From Siphonodentalium dalli (lineage: Eukaryota > Mollusca > Scaphopoda > Gadilida > Siphonodentaliidae), in contig CP136066.1 of NCBI GenBank assembly GCA_032622095.1, positions 172,419,164-172,483,163 of the forward strand: a stretch of 64,000 nt of DNA. The letters run 5' to 3'. Positions 21,610-33,543 of this stretch are shown in pieces. The notes beneath the pieces were generated by a model. The model was not told the origin of the DNA. It searched no databases and worked only from the letters and a program-made list of their open reading frames with translations. Each line of letters opens with the position of its first letter. Position 1 is the first letter of the stretch. The position numbers and the translations under genes are program-made.

Positions 21610-22103
21610 AGGTACGGTTGGCCTTGGCGGTGGGTATCCTGTGAAAATATTTCCACCCGTCAAAAACCGCCACAAACAGAAAGAACAACAAAATGTAGAC
21701 CGACTTTGTCCGTATACAAATAAGAAATATCGCATAAACAGTATGTTATTGTCATATATTTGACCATTGTTATGTAAACAAAAGCATAAAAAGTAACTTT
21801 TCTGGTATTTGTTTATATTATGATGGCAAACATAAAGAGCGTTCTTTGTTGGTGAATTCCTGATATGGAACGAATAAAGAGCGTTTATGCCATTTGTGTG
21901 CGATTAGCCAGCAGCATTGTGCTGTCTTCTGTAACACAATCAGGCACTTGCTTAGGTAAAATATAGTAAATCTTTATGATAACATGCTGTTTACGCGATG
22001 GTCATGGTATATATGAACGAAACTGTATGCGTTTTAATGTTTTTCTGTTTACGGTGATTGGAACAAATATGAATATTTTCGACAACTAAGGCCTCACGTG
22101 CCT
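21610..22103. mobile_element. TTAA-flanked 494-bp TIR element, intact-looking copy
   Basis: TTAA lies at 21606-21609 and 22104-22107. The ends are AGGTACGGTTGGCCTTGGCG and GGCCTCACGTGCCT. Internally, ATAAAGAGCGTTCTTTG and AATAAAGAGCGTTTATG are exactly 42 bp apart with CCTGATATGGAACGAA between them. That is the unit amplified at 7749-8507. Non-autonomous, no ORF. Confidence 0.75.
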
Positions 22104-22643
22104 TTAATACGAGAGACCAGTACGCTACCTCTCGGCTACCGACTTCCCCTTGAAATAAAATAAATGCCAAGTCTGCACTATTATGTATGCCCATTATATA
22201 TTGTCCTTTGCGACTTCAACGAAACACACAGACAGCAGGTGCACATGCATTCAGCAGTATTTGAATCATTTTGATCTAAATAGCATGTCTCGTGTATTAG
22301 TTCAATGGTACTTTTAGATAATACAGCAGACCTATATATATAATAATTGGCCTCGTCATAGAGACGATCTGATAAACAACTCTGTTATAGATTGTGCCCA
22401 TACATTGCGCATTCGCTCCGAATAATTTCTATAGTCAAATGTGCACTAATAATTAATTAACAATAAGTAAAGCAACGGTCCGTCCAGTTGCATAACAATA
22501 AACAGGAATGTTGTGTCCTTCAGGCGGATTGCAAATGTTTCTTGCAAAAGTGAAATTAGGCTTTAACGCCAAAGAATCACGTGGAGTCAAAAATTTGCAC
22601 TACAACACACCAAACAGAAGGTATGACCAATTTACGAGTGACG
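22104..22643. other. No gene recognised
   Basis: Unassigned AT-rich sequence; a short open frame begins at 22508. Confidence 0.3.
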
Positions 22644-22803
22644 TGTACAGTAATGCCCTAAGTAATCGACTCCTTAACCACAGTAGAATTATGGGGAGAG
22701 CTTTCCGATGAATGGCAACAAGCCATATTTCCGACTAAATCCTGAAAAGTTATCCATAATTCCGCTGTGGTTAAGGAGTCGATTACTTAGCGATTTACTG
22801 TAT
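22644..22803. mobile_element. TACAGTAATGC foldback, collapsed copy
   Basis: The left arm, TACAGTAATGCCCTAAGTAA then TCGACTCCTTAACCACAG, is cut short at ATTATGGG and fused to the complete right arm. Most of one arm and the loop has been lost, as expected for hairpin deletion. Intact copies are at 23811 and 46914. Confidence 0.65.
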
Positions 22804-22854
22804 AAGTCGGGCTAGTGGGGACTATAATGGGGCTTCGCCAATCTCACGCAATGT

Positions 22855-23259
22855 GTGGAAACAGTTAGTCTGGGTCCGGTGAACCCTGACTATCTAGAAC
22901 AACTACACGTTCGACAGGTTGGAACATACAGCAGGGAATCCCATTACTTTCAAAAATGTAACGTCAATGTTAGCCACCAACAAATTCCACGCAACTATTT
23001 GCTGATTGGCTCCGATCATGGAAATGCCGGGATTTGGTTGGCTGATATTTTTGAAGATCGTGTGATTCCCTGCTATTTGTTCCTGACTATCGAACGTTTA
23101 CAGCTCTTCAGGATGAACAGAGACTTCAACCGATGCAGGATAAGTTGTGTAGACATCTGCTTGGCAGAAGGCTGGCAGGAGCATTCCTGGATAAGTCAGC
23201 TGATGTTTCACGATGTTGACGAATTGGCCATCCGCCATCGGTCACCATTTCATGGATGA
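22855..23259 (+). CDS. Unidentified open frame, possible transposon remnant
   Basis: An open frame of about 134 codons from a GTG to TGA at 23257, with no ATG near its start. It contains SDHGNAGIWLADIFEDR and later LAEGWQEHSWISQLMFHDVD. A second frame over 23068-23220 also reads as a plausible protein segment (YRTFTALQDEQRLQPMQ, then KLCRHLLGRRLAGAFLD), which suggests a frameshifted old coding sequence. I do not recognise either. It could be a decayed transposon protein or chance. Confidence 0.25.
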   Translation: METVSLGPVNPDYLEQLHVRQVGTYSRESHYFQKCNVNVSHQQIPRNYLLIGSDHGNAGIWLADIFEDRVIPCYLFLTIERLQLFRMNRDFNRCRISCVDICLAEGWQEHSWISQLMFHDVDELAIRHRSPFHG

Positions 23260-23810
23260 AGATACCAAAAGAGAAACATAAGACCTGTATTGGAAATTGA
23301 GGACACTATATATGGCAGAAATCAACATATACCATGACAACCTAATACAATATCAAGGGAAATGGCAAGGACTAGCAATTTAACCGCACTCTACATGACA
23401 TGTTGTCCAATATATCTGATTACAGGTGTTGTCCAAATCAACCAACAGTTGGTCGTCATTCGTTTAAGCAAGAACGAATCTTCAATATTTACCTATTTAC
23501 CTAAATATATTCATTATACAATCGGATAGTAATGCCAATTGATAATTTGTTGAATATATGAAATAAAGTACACAAGGGATGATGCTCGCACAATATTATT
23601 ACGAGGCACACAAATTGTCCATGCTGGTACATAAGCACTTGTGATAGGCGAAGAGTAAACATGACGGCAGATCTAACAAGGACGCTACTGTTGTCACTTT
23701 CTCACGCGGATATCCGGGCACCTGAGAAATATATATATATATATAGTCATATCGTTATGCGAGCACTTGGTTAATGTCTTTAACTCAAGATGTGTGTACA
23801 TAGTGCGCAT
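23260..23810. other. No gene recognised
   Basis: AT-rich intronic DNA with a (TA)n patch near 23730. Confidence 0.3.
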
Positions 23811-24030
23811 ATATTGTAATGATCTAAATAATCGACTCCTTAACCACAGCAGAATTATGGGTAATTTTTCAGGATTTAGTCGGAAATATGGCTTGTTGCC
23901 ATTCATCGGAAAGCTCTCAGTGAGAGCTTTCCGATGAATGGCAACAAGCCATATTTCCGACTAATTCCTGAAAAATTACCCATAATTCTGCTGTGGTTAA
24001 GGAGTCGATTATTTAGGGCATTACTGTACA
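23811..24030. mobile_element. TACAGTAATGC foldback, near-perfect hairpin
   Basis: ATAATCGACTCCTTAACCAC pairs with GTGGTTAAGGAGTCGATTAT. The pairing is continuous through GGAAAGCTCTC/GAGAGCTTTCC to a centre near 23921. The stem is about 105 bp. Confidence 0.75.
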
Positions 24031-24384
24031 TGCAACACCACGGTGTCGGTATTAATATAGTCAAGCCTAATGTTCTCAGTTGCGTTACATTGTACAACAT
24101 AGTAACCTAAGGTCTGGATTTCATCTCCGATGCATTGTCAACTTGAAGGGAACCTTTGCTGTCAATTTTATCACCGACAATATTATCAAATTCGTTCCAA
24201 TCCTATAAATTATAAAAGGACAGAGAAATTAAGCCATTGAAAGTGAATTCCAGTTCAGTTTTAGGTAAATTCGAGGGCTTGGTGGGCATTTTCCATTCCG
24301 GGAGTAGTACCCAGTCCAGCACTGAGTAAATGTGATATTACCATGGCGACTATGTTTATATTTATATAGGTCTGTCATTAACTG

Positions 24385-25000
24385 ACCAGTCCACCACTGT
24401 CTGTACACTACGTGATACTAGAAACCTCAATTTGTCATGAAGGCAAGAATGTATTCTAGAAATGGAGGTTTGGACCAAGAATGATTTATATCCAATGTTT
24501 CTCTCTCAGACTCCCCTGTGTTTAATCTTACTAACCAGAGTTTATAGTCTCTGTGGTCCAATTACATCAGAGTGGATAATAAAATTGCCAAACTGAAAAT
24601 GCTCTATGACCTCAAGTCTATTGGCATGAAGTGATTGGTGGATTTGCAACTATACACAGCCAAGGGAGAAATTCTGCTTCTAGTAGAATTCAGTACATTT
24701 CTGTGAAATCTCACAACAAAGGGGATCTTCACTCTACAATATGCATCTATTTTGTCAGCTGTCACTACCTGGTTCGGTACACTGCCGTTTCTAAATGATA
24801 CTAGAACATTGGGGTCTTATGTGGTCTTAGTGGACGGAGTTAGTAGTCACTGTAATCCACTTCCATCAGTGCAAATAATACGATTTGTGACCTGACGACC
24901 CTCATGTGGTGCCATGTCTATCGGCTGACGTGGTTGATATATTTGCAACTACACAGACCAATGCAGACTAGAGCTTGAGCTGCATGTAGACCCCCTTCCC
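24385..25000. repeat. CACTGTC-type repeat, two tandem copies
   Basis: Shared segments include GTACACT(AC)G, GATACTAGAAACC/GATACTAGAACATT, TATCCAATGTTTCTCTCTCA, GTGGTCCAATTACATCAG and ATTTGCAACTA(TA)CACAG. Further copies are at 30150-30920 and 33830-34080. Class unknown. Confidence 0.5.
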
Positions 25001-25104
25001 CCCCTATGCGGATTTTTGGTGGTTATGATATCTTTGTAGAACTATATCAGTCCTTCAATTTGCCGGTTGTTTACCATCTGGCGATGGGGGCTTTATAGAG
25101 TTAT

Positions 25105-26283
25105 CGGTCTTTGAATCCAAGATGGCCGCCAACGTTGAATATCTAAACAGGTAAATTTCAATTCGCAATTAATCACGAAGTTTATGAGGTATTACGTCGT
25201 GCGATATGCCATTCTATTGATAATTGAGTACTCCTTATTTATTTGTAGGAATAAATTTCATATATTTAAAATGGCCGTCAAAATGGCCACCGGAAGTGGA
25301 AAATGTGATTTTTTTTCACTAATATCTTCTATATAAGTTTCTGCTGTTTAGAACTGATTGAGAATTGTGACTTTATTTTGTATTGTTTTTATTAACTGAT
25401 CATTGGGGCAATGAAATAAGAAATTATTTGGGTCCTAGGCCCTTCCGATCCCTCAAAAATTTGAGTTTACAGGAAGCGGTATAAAATTTTCACAAAAAAA
25501 AAATCACAATTGGGATTCTAGTCACATTTCAACAAGGAATGAGCAGAACTGTGTTATGTAAGTGAGACATACCCTTACCCGTGAATATTCCAAGTCATTG
25601 GAACCAAAATTGTTACTTTGGATCAAAATGGCCGCCAAAATGGCCGCCAAAATATGGAAAATTGTAAATATTGTAAATATATTGCCCCAGCGTTCACTGC
25701 AATCGCTTATCTGTGGTTTTTGATGAAGTAAATTGGATATTCTGCCTTATATCCATTGAAAACTAACATGTCTGATTCACCTTGGTTAAGTTTTAGTATT
25801 GTAACCACTGACATTACCAGAAATATTGGATTTTACTCTCACACACTTGACATAAATATCGGCAAAAATTCACTTTTCATGTTTTGATCATTTTTATTAA
25901 AAGTAAACTGTAACTAACTTTGATATGAACGGTTTTTATCGTTTTGGTCTAATGTAAATGTGTCACACTAAGGTCATTATAGAGCAAATTACTCAAGATG
26001 ACTTCCAAAATGGCAACCAACTTGGGTAAAAAGTTCATTGTTCACATATATCCGGAACATTATTGTCTGCTGTTCCGAAAAGTTAGCAAATTGTAACTTA
26101 CTTGGTTATTATGCATGTTAGGTAGTCAACTGACAACTAAATATTATTGGCTGTCCCGGTTCCTTATGGGGCATGACAAATTCATTTTAAAGTTGCTTAT
26201 GGAATTTTGCCGAAAACCTCTTTTGGGATTATGGCCACTTTGAATCTTTGAAACGGAACTAAGATGAACCATAATCTGTGGTG
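25105..26283. repeat. Left arm of a 4.4-kb foldback
   Basis: This 1.18-kb segment (GAATCCAAGATGGCCGCCAA at the outer end, TTTGAAACGGAACTAAGATG at the inner end) is inverted at 28336-29500 at roughly 80-85% identity by eye. It repeatedly carries AAAATGGCCGCCAAAATGG-like words. No ORF. Confidence 0.75.
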
Positions 26284-26329
26284 ACTATTCTGGCTATTTT
26301 GACTCATTAGGATAAAATTGATCAGCTCG

Positions 26330-28210
26330 ATACAAGAGGGAGGTCAATATGGTAGCCCGTGAGTTACTGCATGGTCATAGGTGAGGTGAATATGTATACA
26401 TGGAGTTATTTTATGATCATGAATGATGTGAACAGATATACAAGGAATGTCTATATGATCGTGAGTGGGATGTCCATTGTGAGATGTATATGTATACAAG
26501 TAGTGGCCGTATGGTAATGTGTGAGCTGAATATGTTTACATGGAGTGACTGTATGGTTGTATGGTTATGTGTGGATGTACGGGTAACACGATGTGGCCGT
26601 ACGGACAATGATATTGTGTGCGGATATAACGGGAGTAGCTACAATGTCATATATGTGTTGTTTATGTATATATGGAGTGACTATGGTCATGGGTGGGATG
26701 CATAGGTGTATATTTGGTGGCTGTATTGCCACATGTGGGTGACCATGTATACATCTGGTGTCTATGTGATCATGGGTGGGGTATATGGATAAATAGGAGT
26801 GGTTGGATGAATATGTGTAATGTGTATAGGTGTACATGGACTGACAGCACGGTCATGAATATACATGCCCAGAGTATATCTGGATGGTCGTTGGCGAGCG
26901 TGTAGGTTTATAGGGAGTGCCGTGGTGGTAATGGATAGGATGTATATTTATATATGTCGTGGATGTATATTGTCATCGGTGGATGTATAGGTATACAGGG
27001 AGTAACTGTATGATCATGGGTGGCGTGTATGTGTGGGGTGTATAAAAAAAGTCTGGAATGTATTATTGATCATGTGTGAGAAGTATTGGTACACCTGGAA
27101 GGACTTTATTGTCATTGGTGATGTGTATATGTACACCTGGAGTGACTCTATGGGCATGTTTGTGTTGCATATGTATATATCGAGTGGCTATATGACCATG
27201 GGTATGGTGAATAAGTATACGGGGCGTGACTGTGTGGCAATTAATGAAATGAATAGGTGTACAAGGAGTGACCGTGTGATCACCAATGTGGTGAATATGT
27301 ATACACGGAGTGAAATGGGTCAGGTGTAGGAGTATACCTGGTGTGCATGTATGGTGACTCATTGTCATATGTTATGTGTACGGATATACGCCAAGTGGTT
27401 GTATGGTCATTGGGCGAGGGGTATATATGTATAGCACGTGTGACTATATGGCCATTGCTGAGGTGCATATGTATACCTGGAGTCACTCTATGGTTATGCG
27501 TGGGGTGTATATGCTTATCTTGAGTGGCTGTTTCGCAATTGGCGTGGCGAGTAGATATGCAGGGATTGACCGTATGACCAATGGTGATGTGAATATGTGT
27601 ACCTGTAGTGACTGTATGATCATGACTGTGGTGAATACAGGGAGTGGCTATATGGTCATGGGTCAGGTGTAACAGTTTACATGGTGTACATGTATGTTGA
27701 CCCATGACTGTGTGGGGTGTATGGGTATACACAAGTGGGGTTATATGACCCTTGGTGAGGTGCATATGTATACATGGAGCGATGCAATGGTCATGGTCAT
27801 GGGTGTATATGTATACCTTGAGTGGCTATTTGGCCATGGGTGTGGAACACAGGTACACATGGATTGACGTTATGGCCAATGGTGAGGTCAATAGGTATAC
27901 AATGATTGACTGTGTGATCATGAATGTGGTGAATATGTATACATATAGTGACGGTGCGGTCATTGGTCAGTTGTAGGAGGTATACCTGGTGTGCATGCAT
28001 TAAATTGTTATTGACAGATGTATGGTCATGTGTGGTGTGCAGGGATATACACAAGTATGGCTGTGTGGTCATGGGTGAGGTGTATGTTTATAAAGCGAGC
28101 GACTATATTGTCATATGTGTGTTGTTTATTTGTATTTGGAGTGACTGTATGGCCCTGGTGGGTTGTACATGTGTACCTTGGGTGGCTATCGCTTTCCACA
28201 ATAACTCAAT
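26330..28210 (+). repeat. Degenerate 42-bp minisatellite in the foldback loop, about 44 copies
   Basis: The approximate unit is GTGACTGTATGGTCATGGGT then GAGGTGAATATGTATACATGGA, 42 bp. Copies differ at many positions, so this array is old. Open frames on both strands follow the 14-codon period (for example MYTWSDSMGMFVLH, MYISSGYMTMGMVN) and are artefacts. The sequence is unrelated to the 42-bp array at 7749. Confidence 0.8.
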
Positions 28211-28335
28211 GATATGTTACTTGATATAGAGATCACACCAGAGAGTCCTCCTTGGTGGCGTGTATGCACGATGGAGGAAATGTTAAACGATTTTCCTGAC
28301 AATAGTTGATAAATGTTTATGCTAATGGGCAAGAG

Positions 28336-29500
28336 TAGCCACATATTATGGTCGGATGGTCCCTCTCAGTTCCGTTTCAAAGTTCTGCCCATTTATTTTC
28401 AAAAACTTGGCCAGAATCCCAAAAGACGTTTTCGGCACAATTGTACACTGCACATTTTAAAATTAAATGATCGTGCCTCATAATGTACAGTGCCAACCAG
28501 AATATAAAATGTAGTTGTCAGTCGATTGACTAACGTGTATAATAACAAAGTTAGTCACACTTTGCTACCTTTTCGGAACAGCAGATAATTATGTTCCGGA
28601 TATATGTGAAAATCAACTTTTTACCCAATTTAGTTGCCATTTTGGAAGCCACCTTGAGTAATTTGGTCATTAAACACCTTATTGTGACACATTTAAGATA
28701 GATAAAAACAATAAACGCCTCTCATGCCGAAGATAGTTACAGTTTACTTGCAAAAAATGGTTCAAACATGAGAAGAGATTTTTTGCCGATATTTATGTCA
28801 CGTTTGTGAGAGTGAAATCCAATATTTCTGGTAATGTCTTTGTTACAATAGTTAGTAACAATGTTAGTATTCAATGTATAGAAGGCAGAATAGCCAATTT
28901 CATTCATCAACCACAAATTGTAAGCGATTCCAGGACACACTGGGGCAATATCTACCATTTTCCATATTTTGGCGGCCATTTTGGTGGCCATTTTGATCCA
29001 AAGTAACAACTTTTGTTCCTATGAATTGGAGTATCCATGTATAATGGTATTCCTCACTTACATTCCACAGTTGTGCTCATTCTTTGTTGAAATTTGAACA
29101 GAAACCCAATTGTGATTTTTTGGTGAAATTTTATACCGCATTCTGTAAAATCAAACTTTTGAGGGAACGGAGAGGGCTAGGACCCAAATAATTGCTTTTT
29201 TCATTACCCCAATGATTAGTTAATATAAAACTATAAAAAATAAGGTCACAATCCTCAACCAGTTCCAAACAGCAGAAACTGATCAAGAAGATATGAGTGA
29301 AAAATAGTCATATTTTCTACTTCCGGTGGCCATTTTGAATATATGAAATTTATTTATACCTCTCAATAAGGACAACTCAACTATCAATAGAATAACATAT
29401 CGCACGACTTAATATATCATAAACTGCCCGAGTGATTGCGAATTAAAATTTATCAAGTCAGATATTCAATTTTGGCGGCCATCTTGGATTCAATGGCCTC
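28336..29500. repeat. Right arm of the 4.4-kb foldback
   Basis: Reverse complement of 25105-26283, with inner end CAGTTCCGTTTCAAAGTTC and outer end TTTTGGCGGCCATCTTGG. Indels and substitutions distinguish the arms. Confidence 0.75.
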
Positions 29501-30149
29501 GAAACATGTGAACATTGACTACCTATATGCATCCATGTGCTCGTGGAATGTTATAGAAAACTGCCCTGGTCTATGTTCTCGTGGAAAATAATGAAAACAT
29601 CGGTATTGTTCATAGTTTAATCACGTTATGCATGCGTAAGTTCACACACTGTACTTTTTCAGATATATCTTCAAAATAAACGAAAAATCATATCATCGGT
29701 GTCACTTTAAGAAAAATATCGAGTCAGGTGCCCATCTGACGCTATCTACGCAGACACTTGTTATATTCGGTTCGAATGAAACTGAGTTTGAGAAGATACA
29801 TACAGTTTTAGTATTAATTTTGAGAGAAATATTTCCCCTACCCCCAATAAGGATTTTATCGCAAAAAATCACAGTAGTTTTATAAAAAAAATCGCTATAA
29901 AATGAAAAAGCCCCCACGTCCGAGTGGCAAACAAGCAGAAAAATGTGTGAAATACATCCCTCTATCGGAAAAACATAGTCGGCTAAAATCCGCACAGGGG
30001 GGAGGGGGGGGGGTGGCCATATGGTAGCTCAAGGTCTAGACGCTCTGCTTCTATAATATAACTCAATATAGACACTTCTGTGAAATTTTCAACAACTGAA
30101 AAGTAGGCATAAGTCTACATTATATTATATTTGCATGCCGGCTTTATTC
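29501..30149. other. No gene recognised
   Basis: A G-rich run GGGGGGAGGGGGGGGGG lies at 29996-30013. A minus-strand open frame at 29702-29995 shows no motif. Probably older repeat debris. Confidence 0.3.
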
Positions 30150-30920
30150 ACATTTAAATGTCGTTTATCACTAACAGTATGCATGATACTAGAACATCCG
30201 TGTATCACACGTGTACACAAGATTGTGTTGGAAATGGAAGTTTGCCCAGGAATACGATTCGCATCGAGATATAACGTTGATATGCAATGATTTTTTTTCT
30301 CTCTCAGATCTTCTTGTGTACTAGGACTTGCCACAGTAACTGCGATCGAATTCCGTCATAATGGATACTACGATTAGTAACCTGACATCAGACTTACACC
30401 CCCTGTGTCTGTGGCATGAAGTGATTGATATGTGCGTAGCTATGCAGACAAATTCCACGGTCTGTTCTTGTAGAATTCAATACATTACTATTATATGTTG
30501 CAAGGTAGACCCGGGCACAATCTACATTGTATTAAATGTCCATGTTGGCTATGTTTACATGTATATAGTTATGTGTCACTAACTGGTTGATACACTGTCG
30601 CCTCTATACGGTATACTGGAACATCCACGTATCACACACAAGAACGTGTTATAGAAATGGGAATGTTGCCCAGGAATACGACTTCCGATATAACGTTTAT
30701 ATACAATGTTTTTCTCTCTCTCAGATCTTCTTATGTAGTCTTACTAGCCGGAATTAAGATTGTCACTATGGTAGAATTTCACCAGCACAGATAATAAGAT
30801 TTGTAGCATGAAAACACCCATGTGGTGCTATGGCTATAGCCTGAAGAGATTCATATATTTGCAACCATACACAAACCAATGCCGACGTAATTCTGTTTCT
30901 AGTAGAATTCAATACATGTT
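30150..30920. repeat. CACTGTC-type repeat, two further tandem copies
   Basis: The two copies (about 30150-30500 and 30590-30920) share GTATCACAC, TTGCCCAGGAATACGA, TTTTCTCTCTCTCAGATCTT, ATTTGCAACCATACACA and TAGAATTCAATACAT. Confidence 0.5.
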
Positions 30921-30992
30921 AAAATTCACGCGCGACATGAGTTTGAATTGTATGGTATTTCCATGCTGGCTATAGTTACATTTGTATTGTCA

Positions 30993-31115
30993 TATATAAG
31001 GATTAACTGTCGTGTGGACTGTTTTTATGGGTTTTACACAAGTTATGACCACTTACCTCACGGTTACATCTCCATAAAAACACTCCACATGACAGTTAAT
31101 CCTTATATTTATATA
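30993..31115. mobile_element. Foldback with GGATTAACTGTC arms
   Basis: TATAAGGATTAACTGTCGTG pairs with CATGACAGTTAATCCTTATA, and CTGTTTTTATGG with CCATAAAAACA. The loop is about 50 bp. Confidence 0.6.
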
Positions 31116-31450
31116 CATTTAGCGAAAAAGCCACTTTTGTAAATGTATTTAAATCGAAAAGTGTATCGTGACAAAACCAGCCCAAAATATCACATAGCAC
31201 CCTTGGCAAAAGTTAACAGGAACAATTGAAACCCGATGATTGATTAAGTCAATCCTGCGCGAATCCAAATGCGCCCAAAACATTACGCGTTCGTCTTTCC
31301 AAACCCAAATGACGTATCGATGTTGTTATTAACTTGCAGTTATTAGCTGTTGCGCATTCACCGAGAAATAATTGCAACTAGCCACGTGGGCGCCGACCAA
31401 TCAGAATGCTGGATTTAGTGATGATAACACTCAGTATGTAAATATATAGC
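31116..31450. other. No gene recognised
   Basis: Unassigned sequence before the SINE-like cluster. Confidence 0.3.
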
Positions 31451-31840
31451 ACTAGCCGATGAGCCCGACGTTGTCCGGGCTATTCAAAAACCAAATTTCA
31501 AGTCGATAGCTCCACCCGTTTCAAAGATCTGGTCTGCGCATGCGCGAAGCTGGCGTCGCACGGGCTCGGCGACCCGATACAATTTGTACCCGGCGCAAGA
31601 TACATTCACATAGCAAATTTCAAGTCGATAGCTCCACCCGTTTCCGAGATCTCGTCTGCGCATGCGCTGCATGGGCGTCGCACGGGTTCGCCAATACGAC
31701 AACGACCACCGCCTGGTCAAACTACACACACGTACCAAGTTTCGTCACGATCGGTCGAGAATCGTAGATTTGTATAAAGGACAGACAGACAGACAAACAG
31801 ACAAACAGACAGACAGATTGTTTCAAAATATATAAGAGAC
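31451..31840 (+). mobile_element. SINE-like unit with (ACAG)n tail, copy 1
   Basis: It starts ACTAGCCGATGAGCCCGACG, then TTGTCCGGGCTATTC, then two modules of about 125 bp (CAAATTTCAAGTCGATAGCT, CCACCCGTTTC, TCTGCGCATGCGC), then CGTACCAAGTTTCGTC, GTCGAGAATCGTAGATTTGT, (ACAG)n and AAAATATATAAGAGAC. A defined head, an internal module and a microsatellite tail suggest a SINE or a LINE 3' end. Open frames over it are repeat artefacts. Confidence 0.65.
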
Positions 31841-32260
31841 TAGCTGATGAGCCCGACGTTGTCCGGGCTATTCAAAAACCAAATTTCAAGTCGATAGCTA
31901 TTCAAAAACCAAATTTCAAGTCGATAGCTCCACGGCGACCAGATAAAATTTGTATCCGGGGCAAGATACATTCACATACCAAGTTTCAAGTCGATAGCTC
32001 CACCCGTTTCCGAGATCTCGTCTGCGCATGCGCTGCATGGGCGTCGCACAGGGTCGCCAATACGACAACGACCGTGTCCGTGGGATTTTACCCCTAGATA
32101 GGAAGTTTGGTCTCGATCGGTGGAGAATCGTAGATTTGTATAAATGACAGACAGACAAACAGATAGATTGTATCAAAATATATAAGAGAGATATGTAAAT
32201 TAGATAGATTGTATCAAAATATATAGGAGAGATATGTAAATTATCTACACACCATTACTG
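31841..32260 (+). mobile_element. SINE-like unit, copy 2 (rearranged)
   Basis: The head begins directly at the AAAATATATAAGAGA tail of copy 1. The segment CTATTCAAAAACCAAATTTC is duplicated. Only one complete GCGCATGCGC module is present. The tail is ACAGACAAACAG followed by two AAAATATATA-AGAGA repeats. Confidence 0.6.
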
Positions 32261-32375
32261 GTGTTTGTCAAAGTTTAGTGGGGTATATCAATACTCATTC
32301 ACGATCATATCATTGAGGTCCGGAGGATGTGGGTTATCTCTCGAATACAGATTGTATCGAAATATATAGGAGAGA

Positions 32376-32875
32376 CTAGCCGATGAGCCCGACGTTGTCC
32401 GGGCTATTCAAAAACCAAATTTCAAGTCGATAGCTCCACCCGTTTCCGAGATCTGGTCTGCGCATGCGCGAAGTTGGCGTCGCACGGGCTCGGCGACCCG
32501 ATAAAATTCGTATCCGGGGCAAGATACATTCACATACCAAATTTCAAGTCGATAGCTCCACCCGTTTCCGAGATCTCGTCTGCGCATGCGCGAAGCTGGC
32601 GTCGCACGGGCTCAGCGACCCGATAAAATTCGTATCCGGGGCAAGATACATTCACATAGCAAATTTCAAGTCGATAGCTCCACCCGTTTCCGAGATCTCG
32701 TCTGCGCATGCGCTGCACGGGCGTCGCACGGGCTCGCCAATACGACAACGACCACCGCCTGGTCAAACTACACACACGTACCAAGTTTCGTCCCGATCGG
32801 TCGAGAATCGTAGATTTGTATTAAGGACAGACAGACAGACAGACAAACAGACAGAGGTCTTCAAAATATATATGA
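32376..32875 (+). mobile_element. SINE-like unit, copy 3 (three modules)
   Basis: Same head and tail as copy 1 but with three GCGCATGCGC modules, showing module-number variation. An open frame of 190 codons (32464-33036) runs across copies 3 and 4 because the modules lack stops. Confidence 0.65.
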
Positions 32876-33357
32876 GACTAGCCGATGAGCCCGACGTTGT
32901 CCGGGCTATTCAAAAACCAAATCTCAAGTCGATAGCTATTCAAAAACCTAATTTCAAGTCGATAGCTCCACCCGTTTCCGAGATCTGGTCTGCGCATGCG
33001 CGAAACTGGCGTCGCACGGGCTCGGCGACCCGATAAATTTCGTATCCGGGGCAAGATACATTCACATAGCAAATTTCAAGTCGATAGCTCCACCCGTTCC
33101 CGAGATCTCCTCTGCGCATGCGCGAAGCTGACGTCGCACGGGCTCGGCGACCCGATAAAATTCGCATCCGGGGCAAGATACATTCACATAGCAAATGTAA
33201 AGTCGATAGCTCCACCCTTTTCCGAGATCTCGTCTGCGCATGCGCTGCACGGGCGCCGCACGGGCTCGCCAATACGACAACGTTCACCGCCTGGTCAAAC
33301 TACACACACGTACCAAGTTTCGTCCCGATCGGTCGAGAATCGTAGATTTGTATCAAT

Positions 33358-33389
<32 letters not shown>

Positions 33390-33423
33390 TACAGACAGAG
33401 GTCTTCAAAATATATAAGAGATT
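32876..33423 (+). mobile_element. SINE-like unit, copy 4 (three modules)
   Basis: It starts at the tail of copy 3 with the same head and contains a duplicated GATAGCTATTCAAAAACC segment, three modules and a longer (ACAG)n tail. Confidence 0.65.
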
Positions 33424-33543
33424 AACCCTTGCTATACTAAATACTAATTGACGAGTAGTACTCATTCACGATCATATCATTGAGGTCCGGAGGGTGTGGG
33501 CTATCTCTCGAATACAAGGAGTTCTCAAAATATATAGAAGAGA

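Noticed and set aside
26330-28210. Many open frames on both strands, up to 161 codons
   Set aside because: They follow the 14-codon period of the 42-bp minisatellite; no start or splice context.
32464-33036. 190-codon open frame rich in Arg
   Set aside because: It crosses two SINE-like units and repeats the same module. The frames exist on both strands because the modules lack stops.
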